Positions 17,232 through 25,586 of a stretch of DNA of 64,000 nucleotides are shown here, in pieces; positions within the stretch are counted from its first letter, which is position 1; each line of letters starts with the position of its first letter. Under the pieces are notes generated by a model that saw nothing but the letters and a program-made list of their open reading frames with translations, ran no database searches and was not told where the DNA came from. A program made the position numbers and the translations under genes. This DNA is from Gammaproteobacteria bacterium (GTDB lineage Bacteria > Pseudomonadota > Gammaproteobacteria > Enterobacterales > Alteromonadaceae). The stretch lies in assembly GCA_018222405.1 (NCBI GenBank), contig JAAFAI010000004.1, positions 1 through 64,000 of the forward strand, in the 5' to 3' direction.

Positions 17232-20200
17232 TCAAAGTATCAACTTCATCATCTGATTAAACGTAGAATCAAATGCGCTCCGCGAATCTTCTGTAAATTC
17301 ATAGGTGCCAAGGAAATTAATATGCGCCCAAGCAATGACCGACCCAGAACTGATTGATTCAATTAGTTGCTTCCTCTCTGCTTGCTCCTTTATCTTCAAA
17401 CAATGATCTGAAAGAAAAAGATAATTCCATAAAATCACCATGTTTCTGAGCAATGCATTACATGTCGCAGCAATTGTCATACCTTCACTCGTACCAGTTT
17501 GGATTTTTCCACCTCTACCAAAAAAAATTTTTTTAGCGAGCGACTGTCCAAGTTCTACCCTGGTGAGTTGTTTGTTGATGCGCTGTCTTAAATGTTCATC
17601 ATCTACGTACTTTAGAATGAAGTGTGTTTTCAACAAGCGACCAAATTCCTTAAATGCTCTGTAAAGCGCACTATCACGTTCACTTGCGGATAGTGTTTTA
17701 AGCATTTGAGCTGGACTACAACGACCCAGTTTCATTGATACCATTAGCCTTAATATATCGTCCCAGTGTTCTAAGATAAGCTTTTTATTGATTTGTTTTT
17801 TAGGGCAAAGTGGGGAGTTTGCATTGTCTCGCATTGACTTTAAATTGAAGCCATAAAGTCTTTGTCGCCATACATTTTTAATTCTGGGAGCAAATGATAC
17901 TCCGCAAAGATGTAACCCCGCAAAAGTGGCATCTGTATAACCATGTGTGTCGGTTGAATGCAGGTGTTTATCAATTTCTTCCATTGAGAGAATATCCTTG
18001 CTATTTATTAGACCTTCTAGAACATAAGGAGCTTCTCTATCAGAGGACGTCATGACATTTACACAGAATAGACTCTGCTTTTCATCTAGAAAACTATTTA
18101 TACTGACACCCTGTTCTTTGCCATAGTACTTATAGGAAAAATTCGCTAGAAGTGAATTAACGCTAACAACGACTTTTGTTGCGTCACTCACCGAATGTAG
18201 TACGCCTTTTATATCGCTATAAACTGTGGGCAGTGGTAATGACTGAATTGTTGCCACTAATCTATCATTTGCTTTCTTAAGATTATTGAGTGTTATCCAG
18301 TTTTTTTCAGTATCAATAAGGGCCTTTTCGGAAAAAACTTTAGTAGCCCTAGCTAGCCCATAATGTCCAAGATTAGTACCTAGGCTCAAAATGGTTGCGA
18401 ATAAAAGTTTTCTGTTCACATCAGTTTTGCCACCTTTCGCTCTGCGATTGGTAAAGCATTGAAAAAATTCTGAGTGTCTATCAGCTTCAAACATAATCTC
18501 TTGCAACGAAACACCCTTAGCTCCTTGAAGCAGCTGAGGAATGACTTTTTCAACACTGAAATTTGCCTCAAGGTCTTTGACTCTCCATCCATCTCCTTCA
18601 TCTGGAACAAAGAATGGGTTTTCACCAGTGTCAATTCGCTTGTTGGATTCAATGAAACCTTCACATACAGCCTTCCCAATCTTGTTTAACTCTGCCTCAC
18701 CATCAGAAAAGTGAAGCATGTTTGTCGCTTTCATTAGTCTAATTTTGTTATTAGCCCATTCGTCATCAGATATTAGGTAATGTGGTGCATGCTTATATTT
18801 GTATGAGTGAAAAATTGTAATGCTGCGTTCCTTGAGGGCTTTGCACAGTGAAAGCATAAGTAGGATCCGAAATTTATCGACTTTTGAGTATTCATCATCT
18901 GCCAAAAGTGATGCCTTATCTGCTGCCGATAAAAAATCGATAGGCGATGACTCATCAATGTCTTTAAAATTCTGCTTGAATAATTTTATTCCCTCTAAAA
19001 GACTTTGATTTCTGGACGTGCTATCAAATTCTATTTGTCTAATAAGTGGACCCAATTCACGTTGAATTTGTTGCGCATTTTTAAAAAGAGCATGGTAAAA
19101 ATCAACTTGTTTCAGTTGATTATTGAGACTAGTGTCGACCCGCTCCAATGTTTCATCAAAATCTGAGTTTTGGCTTTCGAAAAAAGCAAGTATGAGTTGC
19201 CTGATTTGCTCCTTAGCTTGCGCATCAGACAAGGTGCGGTCGCTTGTCAATACCAAAATTTTGTTGAGAACCTTTTTCAGTTCTTTGGCAGTTAAAATAA
19301 TAGTTTTATTATCTTCGTTTAATTTTTGTCGCCCTTCGTCTAGCTTTTTTCTCTCCGTTGATTTTGCCTTGTTCATATGTCCTATCATCACTTTAATAAT
19401 CGCATCTGCTGATGCATCGTGACGTTGGTAGAGTTGATCTTTTATAAATGCGCAATGGAGTAAGAGGTTGTTTGATGTAAGCCTGAGTTTTTTTAAGTTT
19501 TTTACATCTGTATTCTTTACTGTTTGAGCGAACTGCTTTACAGCATCGTCTGTCAGACCTAGTTTGTTCAATAATGGTTGTAAAACATCAAAATAGGACC
19601 TGTATAACTCAAGCATACGGGCATTTGTGTTTAAACTGCGTTGAGTATGTGCCTGGTCAATGTTTTTAAGTTCTCTTGCGCTGTACTGCTCACCGTATTC
19701 ATCTAAAAAGTCACTGAGCGCATTTTTTTGAGTAGCTGTGATGTTGTTATCGAGCTTTTGCTTTATCGCATTATCAAAGTTTTTGAAGCAACTTGTGATT
19801 ATTTCTATTAACTTAGACAACGACGGAATTTCGATCCTACTCTGCCAACAAAAAGCTACCAAAGAGAACAATACATCTTCCTTATTTTGCTGAACCGCAA
19901 CTAAGTTATCAGCATAATCCCGCATTGACGTTAAAGTATCGTCGCTTAGTGGACGCCAATTTAGTTGTGCAAGGATCATTTTTTTGTGTGCAGCCATTAT
20001 ATGAGGCTTGTACTCGTCCATTGAAATGGTTTCAGAAATACTGAGTGACTTTTTAGCACTTTTTATATCTGAACTATCGAATCGACTGGGGCTGAAGAAT
20101 TGCCCTTTTTTGTGAAAGTAAGCACGCATTACGAGAAAGCCAACCTTATTTACCGGAGAACTTATTTTATTGAGTAATTTTCGAGTTCCAGTATCGATGA

Positions 20201-20291
20201 GAAACAGGACGTCCTTGTCTTCTTTGTTTAATTTAGGTATGTTTTTGAATGCTCGTTCGCGCGCAGCAGAGAGTATTTTTAGCTCAGGCAT
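17232..20291 (-). CDS. tnpA: Tn3-family transposase
   Basis: A full-length Tn3-type transposase (1019 residues) that replicatively transposes the unit through a cointegrate. The N-terminal DUF4158-like region and long helical middle precede the C-terminal RNase H-like DDE domain. The first Asp is in VSDATK (family form SSDGQ, spaced 16 residues before FSYKYYGKEQG), the second in HSTDTHGYTD, and the Glu in AFKEFGRLLKT, so the triad appears intact. The reading frame is undamaged. It is divergent from the SprT-like gene, and a terminal repeat lies 194 bp beyond its 3' end. Lower G+C than the mer transposon tnpA shows a different origin. Confidence 0.95.
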   Translation of the reverse strand: MPELKILSAARERAFKNIPKLNKEDKDVLFLIDTGTRKLLNKISSPVNKVGFLVMRAYFHKKGQFFSPSRFDSSDIKSAKKSLSISETISMDEYKPHIMAAHKKMILAQLNWRPLSDDTLTSMRDYADNLVAVQQNKEDVLFSLVAFCWQSRIEIPSLSKLIEIITSCFKNFDNAIKQKLDNNITATQKNALSDFLDEYGEQYSARELKNIDQAHTQRSLNTNARMLELYRSYFDVLQPLLNKLGLTDDAVKQFAQTVKNTDVKNLKKLRLTSNNLLLHCAFIKDQLYQRHDASADAIIKVMIGHMNKAKSTERKKLDEGRQKLNEDNKTIILTAKELKKVLNKILVLTSDRTLSDAQAKEQIRQLILAFFESQNSDFDETLERVDTSLNNQLKQVDFYHALFKNAQQIQRELGPLIRQIEFDSTSRNQSLLEGIKLFKQNFKDIDESSPIDFLSAADKASLLADDEYSKVDKFRILLMLSLCKALKERSITIFHSYKYKHAPHYLISDDEWANNKIRLMKATNMLHFSDGEAELNKIGKAVCEGFIESNKRIDTGENPFFVPDEGDGWRVKDLEANFSVEKVIPQLLQGAKGVSLQEIMFEADRHSEFFQCFTNRRAKGGKTDVNRKLLFATILSLGTNLGHYGLARATKVFSEKALIDTEKNWITLNNLKKANDRLVATIQSLPLPTVYSDIKGVLHSVSDATKVVVSVNSLLANFSYKYYGKEQGVSINSFLDEKQSLFCVNVMTSSDREAPYVLEGLINSKDILSMEEIDKHLHSTDTHGYTDATFAGLHLCGVSFAPRIKNVWRQRLYGFNLKSMRDNANSPLCPKKQINKKLILEHWDDILRLMVSMKLGRCSPAQMLKTLSASERDSALYRAFKEFGRLLKTHFILKYVDDEHLRQRINKQLTRVELGQSLAKKIFFGRGGKIQTGTSEGMTIAATCNALLRNMVILWNYLFLSDHCLKIKEQAERKQLIESISSGSVIAWAHINFLGTYEFTEDSRSAFDSTFNQMMKLIL

Positions 20292-20347
20292 GATCTGCTC
20301 TTATAACCATTAAGTGTTACTAATTAATTTTATATAACCATGTTTCG

Positions 20348-20377
20348 ATTTTTATGCTTTGTACAAAACATAAAAAT
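20348..20377. repeat. 30-bp palindrome in tnpA/sprT divergent region
   Basis: Centred on TTTGTACAAA, 14 of 15 positions in each arm are complementary (one mismatch). It lies 56 bp upstream of the tnpA start. It may be an operator for tnpA or a recombination half-site; sequence alone does not decide. Confidence 0.6.
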
Positions 20378-20401
20378 TAAATTTTCGTTATTAAAAAGCG
20401 G

Positions 20402-20440
20402 TGCATTAGCTCAGTTAGCTATATGCATTTATTTTTTTTT
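20402..20440 (+). terminator. Intrinsic terminator upstream of the SprT-like gene
   Basis: A 10-bp stem with one bulged base (TGCATTAGCT and its partner around loop CAGTT) is followed by a long T-rich tract (about 20,428-20,440). It sits about 20 nt before the SprT-like start, in that gene's leader, with no other plus-strand gene upstream. Confidence 0.5.
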
Positions 20441-20460
20441 GTATTTACAACTGTCGGGTG

Positions 20461-21285
20461 ATGATGACCACGCCTACTAATGAACTTTATCAACCGCTCG
20501 TAGATGCATACGACCATTTCAATCAAACACTTTTTCACGAAAAATTACCAGCGGTTATTTTTACGTTACAAAGGAAAAAAAATGTAGCAGGGTTCTTTGC
20601 TGCTCAGCGATGGGGAAACATTGAGGGTGGAAAATGCAATGAGATTGCAATTAACCCATCTTATTTTGCTAACTCTAGGATCATTGAAGTATTTCAAACG
20701 TTAGTGCATGAGATGGTTCACGCTTGGCAATTTCATAATGGAACGCCTTCTACAGGCCACTATCACAACAAAGAATGGGCTCAAAAAATGATTGAGATTG
20801 GATTAATGCCTTCAACTACAGGTGAACCAGGTGGTGATATTGTGGGTCGTCAAATGGGCGATTTTATAATAAAGGAAGGTGCATTTTTGAGAGAAGCAAG
20901 AGTTCTCATAGAAAACCCTCAATTCTCCTTAATGTGGGTGGATAGGCTTGCTCTGCCTCGGCTGTCAGAACCTGTTATAGCCGACTTAAAGATGAATAAG
21001 CAGGATGGGATAAAACCGGAACCCAATAAAGACGAATTACAAGCGTTAGCTAATTCTGCTTGTGAGTCTGAATCGCTGTATAGTTACTTCAGCGCTATAA
21101 CAACCGAACAAGACAAACCAGCCAATGAATCACTGCCTAGTGACTTTTTTATCTCTAACAGTGAAGTCGCTAGGAAACCTTCTCGTTACAAATATGAATG
21201 CCCCAACTGCAGCACTAAAATATATGGGAGGCTGGGTCTCAACATAATGTGCTGCGACTGTAACACAAAGTTTGTCAGTGATTAA
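20461..21285 (+). CDS. SprT-like zinc metalloprotease family protein
   Basis: The product (about 274 residues) carries a SprT-like domain with the zinc site LVHEMVHAWQ (HEXXH) and a following Gly/His segment (GHYHNKEW) giving the third ligand. A C-terminal zinc ribbon (CPNCS...CCDC) is typical. Eukaryotic relatives (Spartan) digest DNA-protein crosslinks; bacterial members on mobile elements are mostly unstudied, so any DNA-repair role is inference. Three consecutive start candidates (GTG 20,458, ATG 20,461, ATG 20,464) cannot be separated. It is divergent from tnpA and followed by the antitoxin-like gene. Confidence 0.8.
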   Translation: MMTTPTNELYQPLVDAYDHFNQTLFHEKLPAVIFTLQRKKNVAGFFAAQRWGNIEGGKCNEIAINPSYFANSRIIEVFQTLVHEMVHAWQFHNGTPSTGHYHNKEWAQKMIEIGLMPSTTGEPGGDIVGRQMGDFIIKEGAFLREARVLIENPQFSLMWVDRLALPRLSEPVIADLKMNKQDGIKPEPNKDELQALANSACESESLYSYFSAITTEQDKPANESLPSDFFISNSEVARKPSRYKYECPNCSTKIYGRLGLNIMCCDCNTKFVSD

Positions 21286-21356
21286 CCAAAACTCTTTATT
21301 TTATAGTGGTAAAAATTGGTATTCTCACAACACAATGAACAACTTTAAGTGAGGGT

Positions 21357-21761
21357 ATGAAATTCGCAGCAGAATATTATGAATTGACCGGTACTAAACT
21401 AGGGCGCTCAGTCATGGAAGAAATCAAAACTGGGTTACCTTCTAGTTCTGCTCGGGTAATAGGGGATTTACTATCGTTAACAAGTCAGGAAACAGTCTGT
21501 TTACTGTCAACGTCGCTAACTTTGCATAATAAAAAGAATGGTGTGTTAAGTACAATCAGTAGCGATAAAGCACTTTTTATAATGCGCGTGATTCTGCGTG
21601 CCGAAGATATTTTTGGAGATCGAAATCATCTTAAAACGTGGATACGCACTCCAAACATAACCCTCAGTAATCAACAGCCATTACATCTACTTCACTTTTC
21701 AATTGGAGTTGAATCGGTATTGGACAGCTTGCTTCGTCAGAAATACTCATTTGTTGTTTGA
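21357..21761 (+). CDS. ParS/MbcA-type antitoxin-like protein (DUF2384)
   Basis: The 134-residue product ends in the toxin-binding domain typical of ParS/MbcA/Xre antitoxins: RAEDIFGDRNHLKTWIRTPNITLSN, then PLHLLHF and a terminal Gly-containing helix pair. These normally neutralise an adjacent RES-domain NAD-degrading toxin. No RES gene lies next to it on either strand, so it is an orphan or acts on another protein in the cluster. A possible ribosome site (AGTGAGGG) precedes the ATG. It is convergent with the HEPN-zinc-ribbon gene. Confidence 0.6.
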   Translation: MKFAAEYYELTGTKLGRSVMEEIKTGLPSSSARVIGDLLSLTSQETVCLLSTSLTLHNKKNGVLSTISSDKALFIMRVILRAEDIFGDRNHLKTWIRTPNITLSNQQPLHLLHFSIGVESVLDSLLRQKYSFVV

Positions 21762-21852
21762 AGAATGATTTACCGTTTAGGTACCTAGTTCCTATCAATT
21801 TTTTTAAGTTGTGCGAATTATTAAAAAGTCTAATCGCTCGTTTGCAACCAGA

Positions 21853-22812
21853 TTATTCCGCCATTACTTTTTCCCACCTATGCTGACAATATCCGCATTT
21901 CCCCCCATTCCATTGATCATCAAGTCGCAGTCCCTCGCCACAAATCTCGCAGCTTGTGTGTTCCATTTCGTACTCGCAAGCGACGCATTTGCCTTCCGAA
22001 TAAATAAATGTCTCTTTATCACAGCTCAAACAGGTATCGTAAGGTGAATCACCGCCATCCATCACACTTTGTATTGCTTCCCCTCCAAGAGAGTCATCAA
22101 TGCATTGCTCGATCACATCATCAAAATCAAATTCTTGTTTACAAGACCTACATCGCAAACCGATACAACTATAATGTTCGTCACTATCTGGCGCCTCGAT
22201 AAGAGATGAATGACAATTTGTACACCTTAGATATTTTATTGAATCCACTACAGTCGGATAAACCCAGTCCACTTTATCAAGGCTCATTCGACATGATTTC
22301 TCTTCGGCTGCATAGATTTCACTCACGCTAAGTAACACTGACCAGGCATCTGGGCCTAAGACCTCCTGAGGATCCAATTTAAGTTGATCTGACAAAAAGT
22401 CACGAATAAGTAAAAATGACTTGGCAATAATTTCTCTCACAGTATCAGGCGATTTAGATGTGTAGTAATGCTCTAAATCATTACGAAGCCTATTTATTTC
22501 GTCAAATCTAGACCAATCTACTTCTACTTTTAAGCTTTTAAATCTTTCCTTTATGTTTTGTACATCTACTGTTTTGTGACCTTTCCCTTCAAATTTAATC
22601 GTTCCATCTTCTGTGGATACAGGACGTATATTTTGTTTAATTAACAGTTCTTTATTATCCTCTGGCGATAATTGGCATAACTTTTCTTTGTAGAGTAATA
22701 AAATTCCAGCCGAGATGTTTCTCACAGCTGAAATATTCCGCCTATTGTCATTCGCCTGATGGTCTTCAAGGCCAATTTGTATTGAATCAATTGCATTTTT
22801 TATAATTGTCAT
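21853..22812 (-). CDS. HEPN-like protein with multiple zinc ribbons
   Basis: The N-terminal helical part (about 1-170) contains RLRNDLEHYY, which fits the HEPN ribonuclease motif R-X4-H (Arg110, His115). The C-terminal half has a series of CXXC knuckles (CTNC, CRSC, CLSC, CVAC, CEIC, CGYC) suggesting three zinc ribbons. I know no named family with exactly this arrangement. HEPN proteins commonly cleave RNA in defence and toxin systems. The start is 2 nt after the tyrosine recombinase stop on the same strand, so the two are probably coupled; the Argonaute gene lies upstream. Role in RNA cleavage is inferred from one motif. Confidence 0.6.
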   Translation of the reverse strand: MTIIKNAIDSIQIGLEDHQANDNRRNISAVRNISAGILLLYKEKLCQLSPEDNKELLIKQNIRPVSTEDGTIKFEGKGHKTVDVQNIKERFKSLKVEVDWSRFDEINRLRNDLEHYYTSKSPDTVREIIAKSFLLIRDFLSDQLKLDPQEVLGPDAWSVLLSVSEIYAAEEKSCRMSLDKVDWVYPTVVDSIKYLRCTNCHSSLIEAPDSDEHYSCIGLRCRSCKQEFDFDDVIEQCIDDSLGGEAIQSVMDGGDSPYDTCLSCDKETFIYSEGKCVACEYEMEHTSCEICGEGLRLDDQWNGGKCGYCQHRWEKVMAE

Positions 22813-22814
22813 AA

Positions 22815-24053
22815 TTACTCAACTTTTCTGTCTTTCCCTGACGACGCACGTCGTTTTCGCTCAACCTGGACATAAACGGTATCGGTAGTGGCACTGCTAG
22901 AGTGCCCTAAATCTTCGGATAAATCTTTCAGTGGACGATCTCTTTCAATCTCCATACTGGCACCGGTATGACGCAGATAATGTGTCGTGGCTTCATTTAA
23001 TTTCTGCGCGGCTTCTAACCCCCGTTCTGACTTCATCTTATCAAATGCAGCATCGAATACGTGCTGCACAAGCCTTGAAATTTGACGACTTGTTAAACCG
23101 CCGCGGCCTCTTATTTTTTCTACCAGCACAGTTTGCTCACCTTTAGACGGTAACGGTGATAGTCCACGCCATTCTCTGTAGCGTTTCAAAAACGTAAGGT
23201 AACCGGGTGGTACCGTGATATCTCTAATCTTTTTGCCTTTCCCATAAGCCTTAAACCACCAGTTATTTTCTTCATCTGTCCAAAAATGACTCATCAACGG
23301 TGTCCAGTCTTGGCGCTCTGAGAGCTCTGAAAGCCTCAGAAATAGCGTTTTCATGGTAGCAATAACGAATAAATTGCGTTCCAAAAGCGGATCGTTATCA
23401 GCCATCTCAACTGCGGTATCTAAGAGATATTGCCATTGCTGCTCTGTTAATCGACTGATCGTCTTTACCTGGCTGTCCTTTATCAAGTATCTACAGTCAC
23501 GTTTTGCCAATGGAATGGGATTACCAAAACAAATTTCTTCATCAATGAGATGGCGGTAAAAAGAACTCAATGCCACAAAAGTAGATTCGAGGGTCTGCAG
23601 TGACGGTTGATACTTCTTCGGATCGAGCACTCTGTCCTTGTCGTATTTGGGCGGCGTTTGTCTGAACGGCGTCCACTTAAGGTTTGAAGCAAAGTATCCG
23701 TTATTGAGGCTAAATCGATCATGGAGCTGCGTACTTATCCATTTAACCGGTGGCGCCACACAAAAATCAATGTACCGCAAAATGTCCGCTTTGCGTAAAT
23801 CGTCCACTGGCTGCTTATCCACCATGAAGACCCACAGTAGAAACTTTTCGATGTCATTTCGAAAACGTACATACGTGTGTTGTGATTTGTTGCGGCCGAT
23901 ATATAAAAGGTAATTTTTCGCCCAGTCCCAGTGCTGTCTCATCCATGTCGGTTGCTTATCTAAAAATGAACTTAGCTGTGGATAGTCAGACAAACTGAGC
24001 TCTGCCAGCTCAGTATACGTGGGAAACAACGGTGTGGGTTTTATGATGGCCAA
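22815..24053 (-). CDS. Tyrosine site-specific recombinase
   Basis: A 412-residue integrase-type recombinase with an N-terminal SAM-like arm-binding domain and C-terminal catalytic domain. Visible catalytic residues are Arg240 (LFLRLSEL), a Lys in GKGKKIRD, His358 and Arg361 (THYLRHTG), His384 (DLGHSS) and the nucleophile Tyr394 (DTVYVQ). In Tn3 relatives such an enzyme (TnpI/TnpS type) resolves cointegrates, so that is the likely job here. A perfect 14-bp-arm inverted repeat lies 51 bp upstream of its start, where a crossover site would be expected. It lies between pAgo and the HEPN gene, same strand. Confidence 0.9.
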   Translation of the reverse strand: MAIIKPTPLFPTYTELAELSLSDYPQLSSFLDKQPTWMRQHWDWAKNYLLYIGRNKSQHTYVRFRNDIEKFLLWVFMVDKQPVDDLRKADILRYIDFCVAPPVKWISTQLHDRFSLNNGYFASNLKWTPFRQTPPKYDKDRVLDPKKYQPSLQTLESTFVALSSFYRHLIDEEICFGNPIPLAKRDCRYLIKDSQVKTISRLTEQQWQYLLDTAVEMADNDPLLERNLFVIATMKTLFLRLSELSERQDWTPLMSHFWTDEENNWWFKAYGKGKKIRDITVPPGYLTFLKRYREWRGLSPLPSKGEQTVLVEKIRGRGGLTSRQISRLVQHVFDAAFDKMKSERGLEAAQKLNEATTHYLRHTGASMEIERDRPLKDLSEDLGHSSSATTDTVYVQVERKRRASSGKDRKVE

Positions 24054-24104
24054 GTGTGTTTTGATTGAAAGTTAAGATGGCTACACTATAACTTATCCCT
24101 TTAC

Positions 24105-24138
24105 ACTATGTCTAATACTAAACCGTATTAGACATAGT
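24105..24138. repeat. 14-bp-arm inverted repeat, candidate recombination site
   Basis: The arms ACTATGTCTAATAC and GTATTAGACATAGT are exact complements around a 6-bp centre (TAAACC). This is the layout of tyrosine-recombinase crossover sites. It lies between the pAgo stop and the recombinase start. There is no T run on either strand, so a terminator is less likely. Confidence 0.65.
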
Positions 24139-24143
24139 AGAGG

Positions 24144-25481
24144 TTACATGTAGAAACTGTAACTGACCTGAGGTTTCTTTCCTAAATCAACATACTTCAT
24201 TATTTCTCCCACTTTCTTTGCACACTCAAGAGTAATTGGTAAGCGCCCGTCCAATTGCGTGTTGTTCCAGTTCATCTTGGTTAAACCAAGAATTTCCTCC
24301 GCAAGCTCTTCAAGCGAAGAATCATTTTCAAACACATCAATTTTTAACGGATTGGGAATATATGCCCCCGGATATGTCTGATAAAAATCTATGGTTCCTC
24401 GTGTGTACAGAATACCTTCATTTTCATTGATTGAAAGTAAAGTACCTCTTACCGGTGGATAGTTTGAATCGCTGAACAAACGCATGTCAGTGTTTGTTAT
24501 CGAAACAAAGTCCTTTGCACTGATGCTCTTTTCCTCAAGTACACGATTAAATCCTTTAATCTCAGTATCTCTAAACTTCGAAGTCTTATGGATGACAATC
24601 CTTGCAGGCATGTGCATTAGTGCTTTACCATATTCTGACAATGCTGAGCTCAACAAATCATAGGCTTGTTGCTCAGACATATATGGTCGTTTATCATTTT
24701 TGTCTATTACAACGGGCGTGCCACGGAGAATGACACCGTGTCCGAATTCATCGAACACCTGAGCAAGGCTTGTTGAGATCGTTTCACCATCTCTGCTTCG
24801 ATAAAACCCTATTCCAACATAACAACTTTTGGGTTTAAATCGCTCTTCTTTTAACCGCCAGGGAACTGTTTTGTTACCCTTGTAATAGAGAGCTGTTGCA
24901 AAATTCCAAGCTCGTGTCGCATCATCCTGATTGCCTCTGTTAGCTTTACCCGTTAACAATGTGCTCTCAACAACTAACTGCAGTGGTACACCGAGATGCA
25001 TACACTTTGCTTTTAGGAGCCTTCTGAAATCATGTTCCAGATAGAGTTCAACTTTCCCAGTGTCCTCTGTTGAATGCTTTTCTCTTTTTGTCAGAGAGAT
25101 AAACATTTCATCAGGAATTACACAGATGATTACATCAATTGAACGATTTTCCGCAAGAAATTGTATCTGCTCATAAAACAAGTTAACGGCATCGACAACT
25201 CGCTCCTCTCGCGTTTTATTTTTACCAACTTTGACAATTGATGATTTTTGAATAGTGCGTGTGTAGCCCGGAGACGAAAGTAATTGGGTATGAAACCCAT
25301 AATCCAATGACACCCCTCCAAAGCCTTTAAATAGATTTGAAAGATGGCTTTCTTTGGCTAAAATACCAGTTCGACATAAATCCAGCCAGACATCTAGCTT
25401 GTCAACACCTTCCCCTCTTCCCACGATCCCTAATCTAAGTTCTGAGCGCCGCAATTCATCTTTTGTGTCATATACGCCCAT
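24144..25481 (-). CDS. Prokaryotic Argonaute (MID-PIWI), catalytically inactive, 5' end cut
   Basis: Guide-dependent nucleic-acid-binding protein of prokaryotic defence. The 445 residues cover a MID domain (about 100-200, with DFRRLLKAKCMHLGVPLQLVVESTLL) and a PIWI domain (about 215-445). PIWI signatures include YVGIGFYRSRDG, ARIVIHKTSKF and the C-terminal LTKMNWNNTQ...LPIT. The first catalytic Asp is Gly225 and the second position is Thr300, so slicing is not expected. In-frame coding with family-like sequence (FGKGTHICPRNGIER) continues upstream of ATG 25,481 to about 25,527 without a start codon, then meets a stop in IS sequence. The true N-terminus is therefore missing, and it is unclear whether a protein is made. 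Confidence 0.85.
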   Translation of the reverse strand: MGVYDTKDELRRSELRLGIVGRGEGVDKLDVWLDLCRTGILAKESHLSNLFKGFGGVSLDYGFHTQLLSSPGYTRTIQKSSIVKVGKNKTREERVVDAVNLFYEQIQFLAENRSIDVIICVIPDEMFISLTKREKHSTEDTGKVELYLEHDFRRLLKAKCMHLGVPLQLVVESTLLTGKANRGNQDDATRAWNFATALYYKGNKTVPWRLKEERFKPKSCYVGIGFYRSRDGETISTSLAQVFDEFGHGVILRGTPVVIDKNDKRPYMSEQQAYDLLSSALSEYGKALMHMPARIVIHKTSKFRDTEIKGFNRVLEEKSISAKDFVSITNTDMRLFSDSNYPPVRGTLLSINENEGILYTRGTIDFYQTYPGAYIPNPLKIDVFENDSSLEELAEEILGLTKMNWNNTQLDGRLPITLECAKKVGEIMKYVDLGKKPQVSYSFYM

Positions 25482-25554
25482 ACGTTCAATTCCATTCCTT
25501 GGACATATATGAGTACCTTTCCCAAAGGCTATGTTCTGCTAAATTGTTGCTACA

Positions 25555-25570
25555 CTGTATATGAATACAG
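25555..25570. promoter_or_regulatory. LexA (SOS) box-like site
   Basis: CTGTATATGAATACAG fits the gammaproteobacterial LexA operator CTG-N10-CAG with an AT-rich core. It lies 11-17 bp before the IS transposase start, over a plausible -10 region, so LexA could repress the transposase. It is 74 bp upstream of the present pAgo start on the other strand. Confidence 0.6.
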
Positions 25571-25586
25571 TCATTGAGAATTGATC

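Larger units (their letters stand above)
17000..25527. mobile_element. Tn3-family transposon remnant carrying a pAgo/HEPN cluster
   Basis: It is bounded on the left by the terminal repeat at 17,000 and interrupted on the right where an IS1595-like element enters the pAgo gene near 25,527. It carries tnpA, a SprT-like gene, a ParS/MbcA-like antitoxin gene, a HEPN-zinc-ribbon gene, a tyrosine recombinase with a nearby inverted repeat, and the pAgo gene. These genes are visibly more AT-rich than the flanks. That all belong to one transposon is inferred; the right end is missing. Confidence 0.5.

Noticed and set aside
17232..20291. First tnpA thought to lack its first catalytic Asp (SVNS region)
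   Set aside because: Counting back from FSYKYYG, the Asp falls in VSDATK with the family spacing of 16 residues, so the triad is intact.
20405..20425. TTAGCTCAGTTAGCTA resembles a tRNA D-arm
   Set aside because: No acceptor, anticodon or T arm follows; the segment is explained by a terminator hairpin before a T tract.
24105..24138. Inverted repeat as intrinsic terminator of pAgo
   Set aside because: No T run on either strand after the stem; the symmetry fits a recombination site better.
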